NCBI RefSeq assembly: GCF_022682495.2 | Contig: NC_071399.1 | Span: 56,226,873 to 56,290,872 of the forward strand | DNA: 64,000 nucleotides | Reading direction: 5' to 3' | Origin: Desmodus rotundus | Lineage: Eukaryota > Chordata > Mammalia > Chiroptera > Phyllostomidae | Part shown: positions 24,067 to 34,795 of the stretch, in pieces | Position numbering within the stretch: position 1 is the stretch's first letter | Layout of the letters: every line of letters begins with the position of its first letter | Program-made: the position numbers and the translations under genes | The notes under the pieces: model-generated | What the model saw: the letters and a program-made list of their open reading frames with translations, nothing else | Told to the model about the DNA's origin: nothing | The model's database searches: none

Positions 24067-25029
24067 TTTTAAAAATTAATTAAACTTTCACAATGGAGAT
24101 CCAGTTTTAGTAAGACAGAAAATAACACATCTTCACATTTGAAATTGTCAATAAAATTCATTGTCATCATTAATAATAGTTTACCTAGAATATTATTTTA
24201 GGGCCCAACATGTCAAAGAAGTACAAAATATTTATTAACATCTAAGTCAAATAACAGTAGCAAATCTTCTTTTTTATCATCTGAGATAAATGTCTTCTAG
24301 AGAACCTCAGTCAGAGATTCAAAACTGGGATTCAGTCAACTCTCAAAAAAACCCTGGTATGCTAGCATAGTGGAACAATAGCACTCAGTTGTTGAGCTGT
24401 ATTTTAAATGGTACATCTATTATTATACTAATGATTACAAACCATATGGTGTAACCAATAAGGCTGTGTTTAAATACACTAATTACATCAAGTGCAGGCA
24501 ACAAAACAGGTGCTAAAACAATGTATTCACACACTGTTTTTCAATTACAGCTCCACAGAAGACCTTTAGTACAGAGATTAGAATTCCAATCTATTTCCAT
24601 AGACTCAAATTTGACATTTAAAATCCTGCATAACTATCCAGTCAACACCAATTTAAACAACAAATATGTTATTTGTTAGTAAACATAAAAACAGTTTTTT
24701 TAAACTAATGAATGAGAAATAGCAATCTAAAACAAATTATGCTTGTTTTTATTGGGAGTTTTAAAGTCAATTTTATCTATTATATGTTGTGCCATTCAGC
24801 ATTTATAAAGTACCCAATTTCTTATATAATAAGGTAATATGTAAGTAATCAAATAAAAGACATAATAGTGTACAAGTAAGGGCATAAGGCTAAGTTACTG
24901 GCTCATCTTTCCCATCAACCAAGTGACTTTGGATGAACAAATGGACATAAATGTTCAACATTTAAGGAGGTTGGGTTGATTCAGGTTATTTCTAAAGTCC
25001 TCTTCATCTATAAAATGCCTATTGTTCTT
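24067..25029. other. AT-rich sequence, nothing recognised
   Basis: No repeat family or frame of interest seen. Confidence 0.4.
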
Positions 25030-25500
25030 ATGGTGAATTGACAAGATACTCTCCTTGACCAAGCTTAGTCAGGCTCCTCTAAGCCCTCTTCTTCACTCAG
25101 TCTTGACTTTGGCGCCTCTCCTTGCCAGATCTACATAGCCCAGTTTCAGTAACAATCCTGCCCAGTCCATTTAGATGGAATCCCTTCACCCTGGATATGT
25201 GATAACTCTTGATATCTGATCAAATTCCTCATCCTCCCCCCACTGATATTTGGTCCCTTTGGACTGCCCTCAGCAAGAATCCTGTTAGGTCAGTTAGACA
25301 CAAATTCCCCTACCCTTGATGTCTCCTTAGTAATTTTCCATCCACGGCTCCACCCTCTGCCCCCATCTGCTTCTTAGGTATAAATCCCACTTGTTGTTAT
25401 TATATTTGGAGTTGAGTTTGATCTCTCCCCTATTGTCAGTCTTCACACCTATCTCAATAGTCCTTAATAAAGCCTTCTTACTATTTTAATAACTATCAGA
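25030..25500 (+). mobile_element. ERV1-type solo LTR, old
   Basis: Pyrimidine-rich U3 followed by a TATA box (TATAAAT, 25379-25385) and, about 85 bp downstream, a polyadenylation signal (AATAAA, 25466-25471) followed by a T-rich end. The spacing and the words 'attatatttggagttgagtt' and 'ccttaataaagccttctta' fit a gammaretrovirus-like LTR of placental mammals. No internal sequence flanks it. Confidence 0.6.
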
Positions 25501-25609
25501 ATAATTTATTTTTCCTTAACAGAGTTAGTAATAATATTCATTAAGTACAAATGCCAAATTTTCCCAAATTGATGAGTGAAACTGAAATCAGAGCCAATGG
25601 GGTCAAAAA

Positions 25610-26028
25610 CAGACAAACATGGGTAGACTTAGAGAGCATTATGATAAGTGAATAAGTCAGTAAGAGAAAGATGGGCAGCATATGATTTTTCTTATATGTG
25701 GAATCTAATGTACAAAATAAACTAACAAGCAGAATAGAAACAGACTCCTAGATACAGAGAAGCTGTCAGAGAGGAAATGGGCTGGAAGGCTGGGTGAAAA
25801 AAGATGAAGGGATTAAGAAAAAACTCATAGACACTGACAACAGCATGCTGATTACCAGAGGGAAGGGGTGGTAGGGGAGGTAGAAGAGGGATAGATGGTA
25901 GTGGAAGGGTACCGGACAGAGTGGTGGACACACAATAAAATATGCAGATGTTGTATTATAGAATAGTGCATCTGAAACCTGATTTTAAGCAATGTTACCC
26001 AATAAGTTCAATGAAATTAAAAAAAATA
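25610..26028 (+). mobile_element. L1 3' end
   Basis: End of ORF2 and 3' UTR: 'gcattatgataagtgaataa' near 25637, 'aatctaatgtacaaaataaa' near 25704, a G-rich purine tract (25855-25920), and the closing 'gtgcatctgaaacctg' with 'caatgaaattaaaaaaaa'. This is the L1MA-like ending that includes a C-rich/TATA-like tail motif. Confidence 0.7.
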
Positions 26029-26430
26029 GACAAACTCAAAGATACAGATAACAGAGAGTAAGGGGGTTGGGTGAGAATGAAGAAAGTAATGGGGTGAAGT
26101 ACAAGTTGATGAAGGAGGCTAGACTTTGAATTGGAACACGCAGTAGACCAGGGGTGTCAAACTAATTTTCACCGGGGCCACATCAGCCTCACAGTTGCCT
26201 TCAAAGGGCCGAATGTAATTTTAGGACTGTATAAGCATAACTACTCCTTATCTGTTAAGCGAGAGCTCAGCATGGGGATGGATAGAACAAGGTGGAGGGC
26301 CAGGTTCAGCCCATGGGCCTTGTGTTTGCCACCTGTGCAATAGAGTATGCCAATGTTATGTTATAAAGTTGTACACCTGAAATTTATATAATATTGCTAA
26401 CCAATATTATATCAATAAATTTAATTTAAA
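26029..26430 (+). mobile_element. Second L1 3' end, split by an hAT-like MITE
   Basis: Starts again with 'agacaaactcaaagatacag', a G-rich tract, then after the 26149-26337 insertion continues 'gtatgccaatgttatgttat', 'gttgtacacctgaaattt' and 'tatatcaataaatttaattt'. It is the same ending type as the copy on its left. Confidence 0.7.
26149..26337. mobile_element. hAT-like MITE with 8-bp target duplication
   Basis: The left end is CAGGGGTGTCAAACT; the right end, reversed, reads CACAGGTGGCAAACA, a Charlie-like hAT terminal repeat. Flanking 8-mers 'cagtagac' (26141-26148) and 'caatagag' (26338-26345) agree at 6 of 8 bases, as expected for an aged 8-bp hAT duplication. The 189-bp interior ('gccttcaaagggccgaatgt' near 26199) encodes nothing. 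Confidence 0.75.
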
Positions 26431-27295
26431 AACCTAATGATAAAAGATGTGCTAGAGTAAATTACAGATGTTATCTTTTTAAAAATAGTCAATATTTATC
26501 TGTGCTTACCTAAATCCAAATTCAAACAGGAATCTATTCAAAATCTCCTTGTGTTCACCAGTAAGGCATTTAAGATGGAGCTTGTATAGTCCAGATTGCA
26601 AAATACAGTGAATTTTGAAGAATTAGCAAACAAATTGTCTATTTGCAAATTACTGACTTGTATGTTAGTGGACTAAATTGAAAATTGGTTCTCAAATTAC
26701 TAGTCTTTAATGAGATAACAACTTTAATGAGAGAGTAAGTAGTACTAGCATGCTGTAGAATAGGAAAACACAGTTAGTCAAAAATCTCTATTAAAGGATA
26801 TTTCTGTTTACTCAGGCTGAAATGAGATGGTGGGGTTTCTGGCAAAGAGATGAACTTTCTGAGTCCACCTAGTGTGTGGTGTTGGTGGGTTATGGGCATT
26901 CCCGCAGGCTTTGCTTCTGGACGTGATGGTGCCTCCCACCATGACCTCCCTTGCAAGCAGAGCCTCAGCAACCCTCCTTTTAGATCTATCTGATATTGAC
27001 CTCTTCCCAGTGAGAGATGAGGAGGTAATCACCACGTGAAAAGAATATTTATGGGGAATTCGTTTAGCTGAAGCATTAAGTTACTAAATTGAAGCACCCG
27101 AATTGTATGAGGATATTAGAAGTGACTGCTAGGGTTTAGAGAGCTCCAGTTGGTCAGATGTCAGTTAACATGAAGTAGCAGGTTCAATGAATTTACAGAA
27201 TGCCACAAAATCATTTTATGTGAGGCAGCAGCAGGAGACCCTTATTATCTTTTAGCCATATTCTCAATCAGCAGGTAATATTGTCAGTACTGCCA
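26431..27295. other. No gene or repeat recognised
   Basis: Small overlapping minus-strand frames at 26774-27035 have no known domain. Nothing else seen. Confidence 0.4.
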
Positions 27296-27296
27296 A

Positions 27297-27368
27297 TATT
27301 TTCCTCCCTCCCTCCTTCCTTTTTTCCTTCCCTCCATCCCATCTTCCTTGCTTCCTTTCTTCCTTCCA
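27297..27368. repeat. (TTCC)n-like polypyrimidine tract
   Basis: About 70 bases almost entirely C and T on the plus strand, built of ccttcc/ccctcc units. Confidence 0.85.
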
Positions 27369-27634
27369 ATCACTGCAACTCTCTGATTATAACTCTTTAA
27401 TAACTTCTATGTGCTCTGTCCTCTGCCTAATTCCACAACACTATTTATAAACTGCTCTTCACAGATCATAATTTCTAGCCATATGACCTTCTTTTTTTTT
27501 TCTTAAATATGTGTAAGTTAGAGTCTTTGTATTTTGCATTGTCTGCCTTGAATATTCTTCCCCTGGACTTTTGGTGGGTCAATTGTCTTTTCATAATTTA
27601 GGGCTTAATTTAAATTTCAACTTCTCATAGATGA

Positions 27635-27700
27635 CATATATTTTTTCTAGCTTTATTGAGGTATAGTTTACACAGATCTTATTTGACCACACTTTGGAGA
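27635..27700 (-). mobile_element. Short old L1 3' UTR fragment
   Basis: The words 'tttctagctttattgaggta' and 'tagtttacacag' are the antisense of a common L1M 3' UTR. Only about 65 bp. Confidence 0.45.
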
Positions 27701-27769
27701 GAAGTTCACAAAATCAGAACACAAAATTAATGAAAGTAGGTAATATTTTATTTCCTGTCATATAACTAG

Positions 27770-29280
27770 CACCTCTAACTGTGCCTGGCACATAGTAGAT
27801 ATTAAATGATTATTTATTAAATGAATGGCTATTTTCTGCCAGGTCTTGTGGTAGCACTGAAAATATGTTGATGAACAAGTTAGAAGTAAAGTTCATAGTT
27901 GAAATGCATATATTCAACTATGAACTTGAATATATATTGAACTTGTCCTATGAACTTGAATATATACATATATTCACATACATATACATACATATATACA
28001 TATTTACACACACATTTGGATACATGTAGATTTAGATCATAATAAGTATATCAAAGTAAATAAATAGAGGAATAAAGTGCTGAAATAGAGAATGAAAGGG
28101 AAATGATTTTAAATAGAGAAGAAATCTCTGAACAATTTAAGTTAATACCTGAAGAAGAAGAAGAGGCCAGCCACCCCCCAATTTTACAAGGACAGGAAAC
28201 AGCATGAGCTAATTCTCAGAGCAGTTAAGAACTTTGCATATAATAGGGGAAATTACTTCATGCTGAGGATGAAGAAATTTATTTCATCAAAGTAATGCAA
28301 ACAGTCAGGGACTTGTAAGCTATGGAGTTATGTTTGCATTTTATCCCAACTGCAATGTGAAAATATAAAATAATTGAAGCTGGAGAGAAACTGATTTAAT
28401 TCTTCAATGCTATGTGTTTTAAAATATCTTCTAACTAATGTACAATAAGAAACAGATTGGAAGCAATGATTGAAAGACAGAAACAAGTTAAGAGGTCACT
28501 GCAGTGATGCATCAGAGATGTAAGACACGTAATCTGAGAATAGGGACTGGTAGCAGAAACAAAAATTAATGATCAGTTTGATATCAAATTTTCAATACAA
28601 GAGAGGAATCAGTAATTCTCAGATTTCAAGTTTGAAGAAATAACAGTATTGAAGAAAAGTACCTTTTCTAAAAGAGAGGAAGAAAATTGGTGGAATAGGT
28701 GAGATAGTTTTGAGATAACTGGAAAGCTTAAATTTGAAAGAAGGTGAGCTAGTCAAGTAAAAAATGTCAAACGAACAATTGGTTACATATGACTGAAGCT
28801 CAGAGAAAATGTGTTCACTTAAGATATAAATTTATGACTCATTAGTGTATTGATGTTTTTATAGCCAAGAAAAGTATGATATCACTTAGGGAATGATGAT
28901 GAAGAACAGAGAGTAAAACATCAGGGCCCAGCTTTGAAGAACAGCAATATTAAGATTTTTGTTTTAGCACAGGGGCAATCAAAAAAAGATGACAATAAAA
29001 CAGCAAGTAGAGTGTTATGTATTGTAAAAGAGAAACCTATATAAAAAATGAGTATATAATCATAATTTGAATACTTCGGTGGAGTGAGAAAAGATGGGGA
29101 CAAAAATATTCCATTGGACTTGGTAAATTTTTAGAGGATATATAGAGATGGAAGGCAGATTGGAGTGAGTAGGAGTGGGAGCTGGAAAAGCAGAGAGTAC
29201 ATCAGCCAGGATTTTCCAAAACATGGCTTGAAGGAAGATAGAAAATGTAGAGGGTTGAGGAGAGGGTAAACTGGGATCAG
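27770..29280 (+). repeat. Long ancient AG-rich interspersed repeat, broken
   Basis: Words such as 'cctggcacatagtagatatt' at the start and, later, 'gggacttgtaagctatggag' and 'ggtcactgcagtgatg', then 'acttcggtggagtgagaaaa' follow the order of a widespread old mammalian repeat that I recognise but cannot name. The copy at 40290-41040 shares its first part. A microsatellite and a hairpin (27889-28020) interrupt it. No open frame. Confidence 0.5.
27889..28018. repeat. Perfect 15-bp hairpin, direct repeats and (TA/CA)n
   Basis: Arms 27889-27903 and 27913-27927 are perfectly complementary, with a 9-base loop. The right arm continues into a direct repeat of about 18 bp ('tatgaacttgaatatata' at 27919 and again at 27950), then (TATACA)n-like sequence to 28015. 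Confidence 0.85.
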
Positions 29281-29400
29281 GAGGCTTTTTTTAAAAAAGA
29301 CATATTTACCTTTTTAATTTCATGTGTCCCATTTGTTTATTTTTTCCTTTGTTTCTCAGTGCCTGGGAGACATATTGGCAACAATATTGCTACTCAAGAT

Positions 29401-30190
29401 TGTTGGGAACCGCCCTGCCTGGTTTCAGAGGCTGTAACCCCCCATGGTTAAGGCTGAGTCAGAGTTGGGACCATAAGCCACTAAGGAGACAAAGCTTATC
29501 TCCCTGGCAGAAGTGAGCTTGGACCTGAGCTTGGCCAGTTAGCCAATGACGGGTAAGAATCCTCAAGGGAGGATCAACCTAAGACAGGCTCCAGTCACGG
29601 AAGAGGCCCGCAGGGAAGGACTCAGGGGACTGTGGAAAAAGGGGGTGATGGACCCTCACCCCTCAGCTTTGACATAGCCTGAGTCCTCATTCTGTCTGCA
29701 AGAAGTCTCCTAATCTCTTAGCTGCCTCACTTCCCTTGCCTGACTTAAACCTGAAGGAATAACAGAGGGCAGTGCAGTCCTGTGCTGGGAGGGGCGGATT
29801 CCCTGGGAAATTAGGCCTAACAAAAATACATTCATTCCTGTGAAACCTACTTAATTTGTGCCCTCAGTTTAAGAGATAAGGGTCCAGACCTGAGATGAGT
29901 CTGGTGCCTAAAGTTTTATGGCCCTGTAACTAATTGGCTGTAACTCAGAATAAGCCCTCAGAGTTCTCTGTAAATCATGTATTGTTTAACCCTTACTGGC
30001 TGACAATGATTGATGAGCTTGATCTGTATTCCTATGCGAATGAACCTAATAAAAGCCCCTGGAGAGAGAGGCTCTGGGCCCTTCTCCCCTTGAGAGAAGC
30101 GGCCACCTTTCCTCCCCAAGCAGATCATGTCTTGGTAGTCTTTTTCTTCATCCGTGGCGGGCTGGGGGGCTGTGTTAAAGCCCCCCGACA
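29401..30190 (+). repeat. Retroviral LTR, about 790 bp
   Basis: Begins TGTTGGGAACC and ends GGGGGCTTTAAC-type sequence reversed, closing in CCCCGACA. The polyadenylation signal AATAAA is at 30048-30053, placing R and U5 in the last 140 bp or so. A second member of the family is on the minus strand at 63518-64000. Open frames in it are not viral genes. Confidence 0.85.
30048..30053 (+). promoter_or_regulatory. LTR polyadenylation signal AATAAA
   Basis: Canonical hexamer about 140 bp before the LTR end, the usual position near the R/U5 part. The minus-strand LTR at the window end has the same hexamer at the matching place (63642-63647). Confidence 0.75.
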
Positions 30191-30192
30191 TC

Positions 30193-30211
30193 TGGCGCCC
30201 GGAACAGGGAC
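30193..30211 (+). other. Retroviral primer binding site, lysine tRNA type
   Basis: Two bases after the LTR comes 'tggcgcccggaacagggac', which matches the 18-base site complementary to the 3' end of tRNA-Lys3 except for one extra G. Such a site primes minus-strand DNA synthesis. Its presence shows the element is not a plain solo LTR. Confidence 0.85.
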
Positions 30212-30515
30212 CTGAGGATTTTCAGGACCTGCACGGACCAGAGGCTTCGAGCCACCATCGCCACGGCTTCATCCATGGCAGGCCCGGGGGGCTGCGTTAA
30301 AGCCCCCTGACACAAGATAGCTGAAATTTTACTGCTATGTTTTTCTTCTAAGATTTTTAAGGTTTCATGACTTACATTTGTCTTTTATCCATTTTGAATT
30401 TATTCTTGTGCATGGTGTAAGGTGGTGGCCTGGTTTCATTTTTTTTGCCTGTACCAGTCCAGTTTTCCCAACACCATTTTTTGAAGACTATCTTTGCTCC
30501 ATTCTATGCTCTTGC

Positions 30516-31754
30516 TTCAGCACAGCCAAAGAAACAACCAACAAAATGAAAAGGACACCCCGTATATGGGAAATATATTTGCTAATGATACATCTGATAA
30601 GGTTTTAATCTCCAAAATATACAAAGAACATATACAACTCAACACCTGCCGGACAAACAATTCAATTAAAAAATGGGCAAAGACCTGAATAGACACTTCT
30701 ACAAAGAGGACATACAGATGGTCCAAAAGCATATGAAAAAATTCCCAACATCACTAATCATCAGATAGATGCAAATTAAAACCATGGTGAGATATCATAC
30801 TTGCCAGAATGGCTATCATCAATAAATCAACAAACAAGTGCTGTTGAGGATGAGAGAAAAGGGAACCCTAGTGCACTGTTGGTGAGAATGAAGACTAGTG
30901 CAGCCACTGTGGAAAACAGCATGGAATTTCCTTAAAAAAATATTTCTTTAAAAAAATATTTCATTTATTTGTTGTTAGAGAGGGGAAAGGAAGGAGAAAG
31001 AGAGGGAGAGAAACACCAATGTGTGAGGGAACCATGCATGGACTGCCCCTGAACACCCTTAAGCAGGGACCTGGCCCACAATCCAGGCATGTGCCCTGAC
31101 TGAGAATCAACCAGCAACCTCTTGGCCTGCGGGATGATGCCCAACCCACTGAGATACACCAGTCAGGGCTGGGAATATATCTTAAGAATACCAAAACACT
31201 AATCAAAAGAATATAGGAGTATGTACTCCTATGTTCATAGCAGCACTATTTACAATAGCCAAGGTTTGAAAACAGCCTAAGTGCCCATCAGAAGACAAAT
31301 GGATAAAAGAGCTGTGCTACATGTACACAATGGAGTACTATGCAGCAATAGAAAAGAAAGAACTCTTACCTTTTGTGACAGCATGTATGTTCACAGAGAC
31401 TATTATGCTAAGTGAAATAATCCAGTTAGAGAAAGACAAATACTGTAAGTTCTCACTTCTATGTGGAATTTAATGAACAAAATAAACTAATGAGCAAAAT
31501 AGAATCAGAGGCACAGAAACATGGAACAGACTGACAGCTGTCAGAGGGAATGGGAGAGGCGGGTGCTTGATGAGAGAAGTGAAGGGATTAGCCAAAGAAC
31601 ACAGGTGTATGACCCATAGATATAGACAATAGTGTGGAGATTGCCTGAGGGAGTGGGAGGGGGCTGGAGGAGGGAGGCAAATGGGGAACAAGTAAGACAA
31701 CTATAAGAGCATAAACAATAAAATATAATTAAAAATTAAAAATGCATATTTACC
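30516..31754 (+). mobile_element. L1 ORF2 C-terminus and 3' UTR, forward half of the 5'-inverted L1
   Basis: Sense ORF2 from about 30516 ('gggcaaagacctgaatagac' near 30675, 'actgttggtgagaatgaaga' near 30877), interrupted by a Ves SINE (30940-31170). It resumes at 'ggaatatatcttaagaatac' and continues through 'gtatgacccatagatata' and a G-rich 3' UTR to 'caataaaatataattaaaa'. It ends at the target duplication 31745-31754. Frames are broken. Confidence 0.85.
30940..31170 (-). mobile_element. Ves-type SINE inserted in L1
   Basis: Read on the minus strand: head 'agccctgactggtgtatctc' (from 31170), a B-box-like 'ggttgctggttgattctcag' near 31105, body with 'tggattgtgggccaggtccc' and a (CT)-rich end near 30985-31010, then an A/T-rich tail (30925-30965) that repeats 'aaaaaaatattt'. 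It replaces some 40 bp of the host L1, so the insertion came with a small loss or later change. No clean target duplication. Confidence 0.85.
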
Positions 31755-33162
31755 AACTCCTATTTTTTAAATTATAACAATCTATAATTAGTGTTCTGTT
31801 AGAAAGGTATAGTTAGAAGAACAAAAGTGCGTATAATAATACCTATGCCACAGAGTTACTTAAGAAGGATTCTTGATGAAGGCAGTCTGAGGCTTGTTCA
31901 ACATCTCATTATCACCATCAAGACCTAAGCCCTTTATCTTTTTGTCCTCTACCTTCCTAAGTACACTGGCCTTTTGTCCTTAAATGTTTAGCTAATTGTC
32001 ATCATATAGCTCAAAGGTCTAGGAATACATCCACTTTTGGAAAAGGACAAAGTAAAAATAAGTTTTCTCCCACTTATAAAGAAGGAAATATCTTCTCATG
32101 TCTCAACATGGACTTACATTGGGATCTTATTGGCTAGAATTTTGTCACACAGCAATCATTAATTGCAAGAAAATCTAGAAAATGAATGACATTTCTAACT
32201 TCTTGATTATTATGAAAGGGAAAGAAATGCTCCATGCTCATGAAAACAATCTGCATAATGTGAAAATACCAGCTTTAAAAATAGAAAGTTAATATCATAA
32301 TTGCAACAGAACTTCTGGAATACCTTGTTCTTTAGAAAAATGTATAGCATTTCTCAAAAAGACTTGTCTGTGGGGTTCTGGTCAGTATCTTCACATATGT
32401 GACCTGCTACCCAAAAGATTTGTGTTAGTTATTTTGGAAATTTCTAAGAATCTTCAAGGGAGATACTATATTACAAATAAGTCAAATAAGTGAAAGTTCG
32501 AAATGATTGTTTTTCAGTAGTGATGGCTGGTTGTGTTAATCAATATATATAACTGAGTATCACTTTGTATTCTTAGGTTTGATATAGGCTTTTTTTATAC
32601 TTCTGGATATTATGTTTTATACTCTTCTTGAAATATTTTATGTGTATTTATTGTTTTGCCATCAGCAATATTGTCTTCTTGAGAAAGTTCTTTATTTGCC
32701 TTTTTTTATGCTGTAGGATGCTTTATTAAATTCTGTCAATAACTGAAAAAATGATTGATTTAACTAATAAATAATTAGGTTTACACATGAGCAATGCAGT
32801 TTGAATATATGTCTTCATTTTCCATAGAAACCTTTAGAATAATGACATGAAAAGACTTCAAGGAATAAACACATATTATATTAACTTATTAAATTACCTG
32901 CTGAATGGCATGTGATAAAAATTTTTGGACTTGCCACCAGAACCCCGGCATATAGTTTTATATTTGTAGGTTACCTAACCAGAGAAACTGACTTCAAGGA
33001 CCTGTGCCTCTTTCACGTTTTTTCTTCATGTAAGAGCCACACACCATCTTCTGTAAATTTTATCATAGTTTTCACATCATTAATGTGGTTTAGTTAGATT
33101 TACTGTGGTTAGAATTAGATAAACTGCTTAGGTATATTATTGCATATTTATTAGTACATTGG
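31755..33162. other. No gene or repeat recognised
   Basis: AT-rich; no conserved frame. It may contain very old repeats. Confidence 0.4.
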
Positions 33163-33938
33163 TAAACCAGCTTTCTTTTTTTTTTTCACTTCTTTTTTTT
33201 TTTTAATTGTTATTCAATTACAGTTGTGTGCCTTTTCTCCCCATCCCTCCACCCCACCCCAGATGAACCCACCTCCCTCCCCCCTCTCCACCCTCCCCCT
33301 TGGTTTTGTCCATGTGTCCTTTATAGTAGTTCCTGTAATCCCCTCTACCCACTATCCCCGCCCCCACCCCCCACCCCCGCCCTGGCTATTGTTAGATTGT
33401 TCTTAACTTCAATGACTCTGGTTATAATTTGTTTGCTTTTTCCTTCTATTGCTTATGTTCCAGTTAAAGGTGAGATCATATGGTATTTGTCCCTCACTTC
33501 CTGGCTTGTTTCACTTAGCATAATGCTCTCCAGTTTCATCCATGCTGTTGCAAAGGGTATAAGCTCCAACATAAACAAATCCACAAACAAATGTTGGAGA
33601 GGATGTGGAGAAAAGGGAACCCTAGTGCACTGTTGGTGGGAATGCAGACTGGTGAGGCCACTGTGGAAAACAGTATGGAATTTCCTCAGAAAACTAAAAA
33701 TGGAACTGCCCTTTGACCCAGTAATTCCGCTGCTGGGATTATACCCTAAGAACACTGAAACACCAATCCAAAAGAAGCTGTGCACCCCAATGTTCATAGC
33801 AGCACAATTTACAATAGCCAAGTACTGGAAGCAACCGAAGTGCCCATCAGCAAACGAGTGGATCCAAAAACTATGGTATATTTACACAATGGAATTCTAC
33901 GCAGCAGAGAGAAAGAAGGAGCTTAAACCAGCTTTCTT
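33163..33938 (-). mobile_element. Young 5'-inverted L1 with perfect 15-bp target duplication
   Basis: Direct repeats TAAACCAGCTTTCTT at 33163-33177 and 33924-33938 flank the element. From the left: a T-rich tail (33178-33206), the L1 3' UTR and last ORF2 codons on the minus strand to about 33570, then the strand flips and ORF2 reads forward (33571-33923; words 'gaatgcagactggtgaggcc' and 'ccctttgacccagtaattcc', near-intact codons). The forward and reverse parts meet at the same L1 position ('ggagctt' is shared by both ends), the signature of twin priming. A plus-strand frame of 247 codons (33226-33969) crosses the flip: its first half is antisense 3' UTR and its second half ORF2, so it is an accident, not a gene. 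Confidence 0.92.
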
Positions 33939-34795
33939 GAATGGGAAAAAAAAAAGCCACAAATTTTGATGTGTGTTACTCACCGATTTCTGTGTTATAT
34001 AACTTCAGAATGATCAATTTTAAATTATGAAAAATTTAACAGCAGGCATGCCAAATTCCTATTTGACAAAAGACTCTCAAGAGCCCATGCCAGTCAGATC
34101 CAGTTCAAAGACAATTCAAGTTCATTAACCTATATGCTTGTCAGACTCCACAATTTCTATACAATACAAGCTGACAAAACTACTAATTTGTGAACATGTG
34201 CTGTCTTTTAAGAAAAAGAAACCATGGGTGCAGAAGGTGGAGCCTGAACCACAGAAGATTATTTCTAGACCTTGAAACTTAATGGACTTTACTGTGCTGG
34301 ATTTTAAAATTTCTTAGGAATGGTGATCACTTAGTTTCTTCCTTTTTCTCTCTTTTGAAATTGGAAATCTATGATCATTATCCCATGCTTGCCTCATTCT
34401 TGTGCTTTGTAAGGAACTACCTTGGTTTTAGATTCACAGGTCTACAGATGGAAAGAGATTTTGCCACATGTTGGATCTTAAACAGAGTCTCACTCACAGA
34501 TGATTTAGATGATGAGAGTAGAGTTTTTAAGCTGATAATATTTAGATAATATTTTGGATTTTAGTTGATGCTGTATTACCACACATTTAGGTAACTAATT
34601 ACCTGGTCTTGTGAATTATTTTAAAGTGTCAATAATAAAGACAATGTGGCATTAGTGTCAAACAAACAAACAGATCATTGAAACAAAATGGGACATTCAG
34701 AAATATGTACAAGAATAACTCCCTTTTGTTGTTTTATTATTATTATTTTTTGCAAAAGTACAAAGGCAGTAGGATATGGATATTATTTGCCACAA
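33939..34795. other. No gene or repeat recognised
   Basis: Unique-looking AT-rich sequence. A small 64-codon plus-strand frame (34355-34549) has no known domain. Confidence 0.4.

Larger units (their letters stand above)
29395..30318 (+). mobile_element. Betaretrovirus-like ERV: one LTR, PBS and a 46-bp LTR remnant
   Basis: The full insertion is bounded by perfect 6-bp direct repeats CAAGAT (29395-29400 and 30313-30318). Inside: one LTR (29401-30190, TGTTGG...CGACA), 2 bp, a primer binding site, about 55 bp of leader, then 46 bp (30267-30312) repeating the LTR terminus with a few changes. The rest of the provirus (gag, pro, pol, env and most of the 3' LTR) is absent. A 6-bp duplication and lysine-tRNA primer fit class II (betaretrovirus-like) elements. 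No viral protein is encoded. Confidence 0.85.
29301..30515 (-). mobile_element. Inverted 5' half of an L1 insertion, interrupted by an ERV
   Basis: Antisense L1 ORF2: 'atttcatgtgtcccatttgt' on the left, then, after the ERV insertion (29401-30312), 'gttttcccaacaccattttt' near 30461. The two antisense pieces join when the ERV is removed. The direct repeat 'catatttacc' at 29301-29310 recurs at 31745-31754 beyond the 3' tail, so it is the target duplication of the whole 5'-inverted L1. Confidence 0.8.

Noticed and set aside
30193..30211. A lentiviral origin for the ERV because of the Lys3-like primer binding site
   Set aside because: Betaretroviruses also use lysine tRNA primers, the target duplication is 6 bp, and no lentiviral sequence is present.
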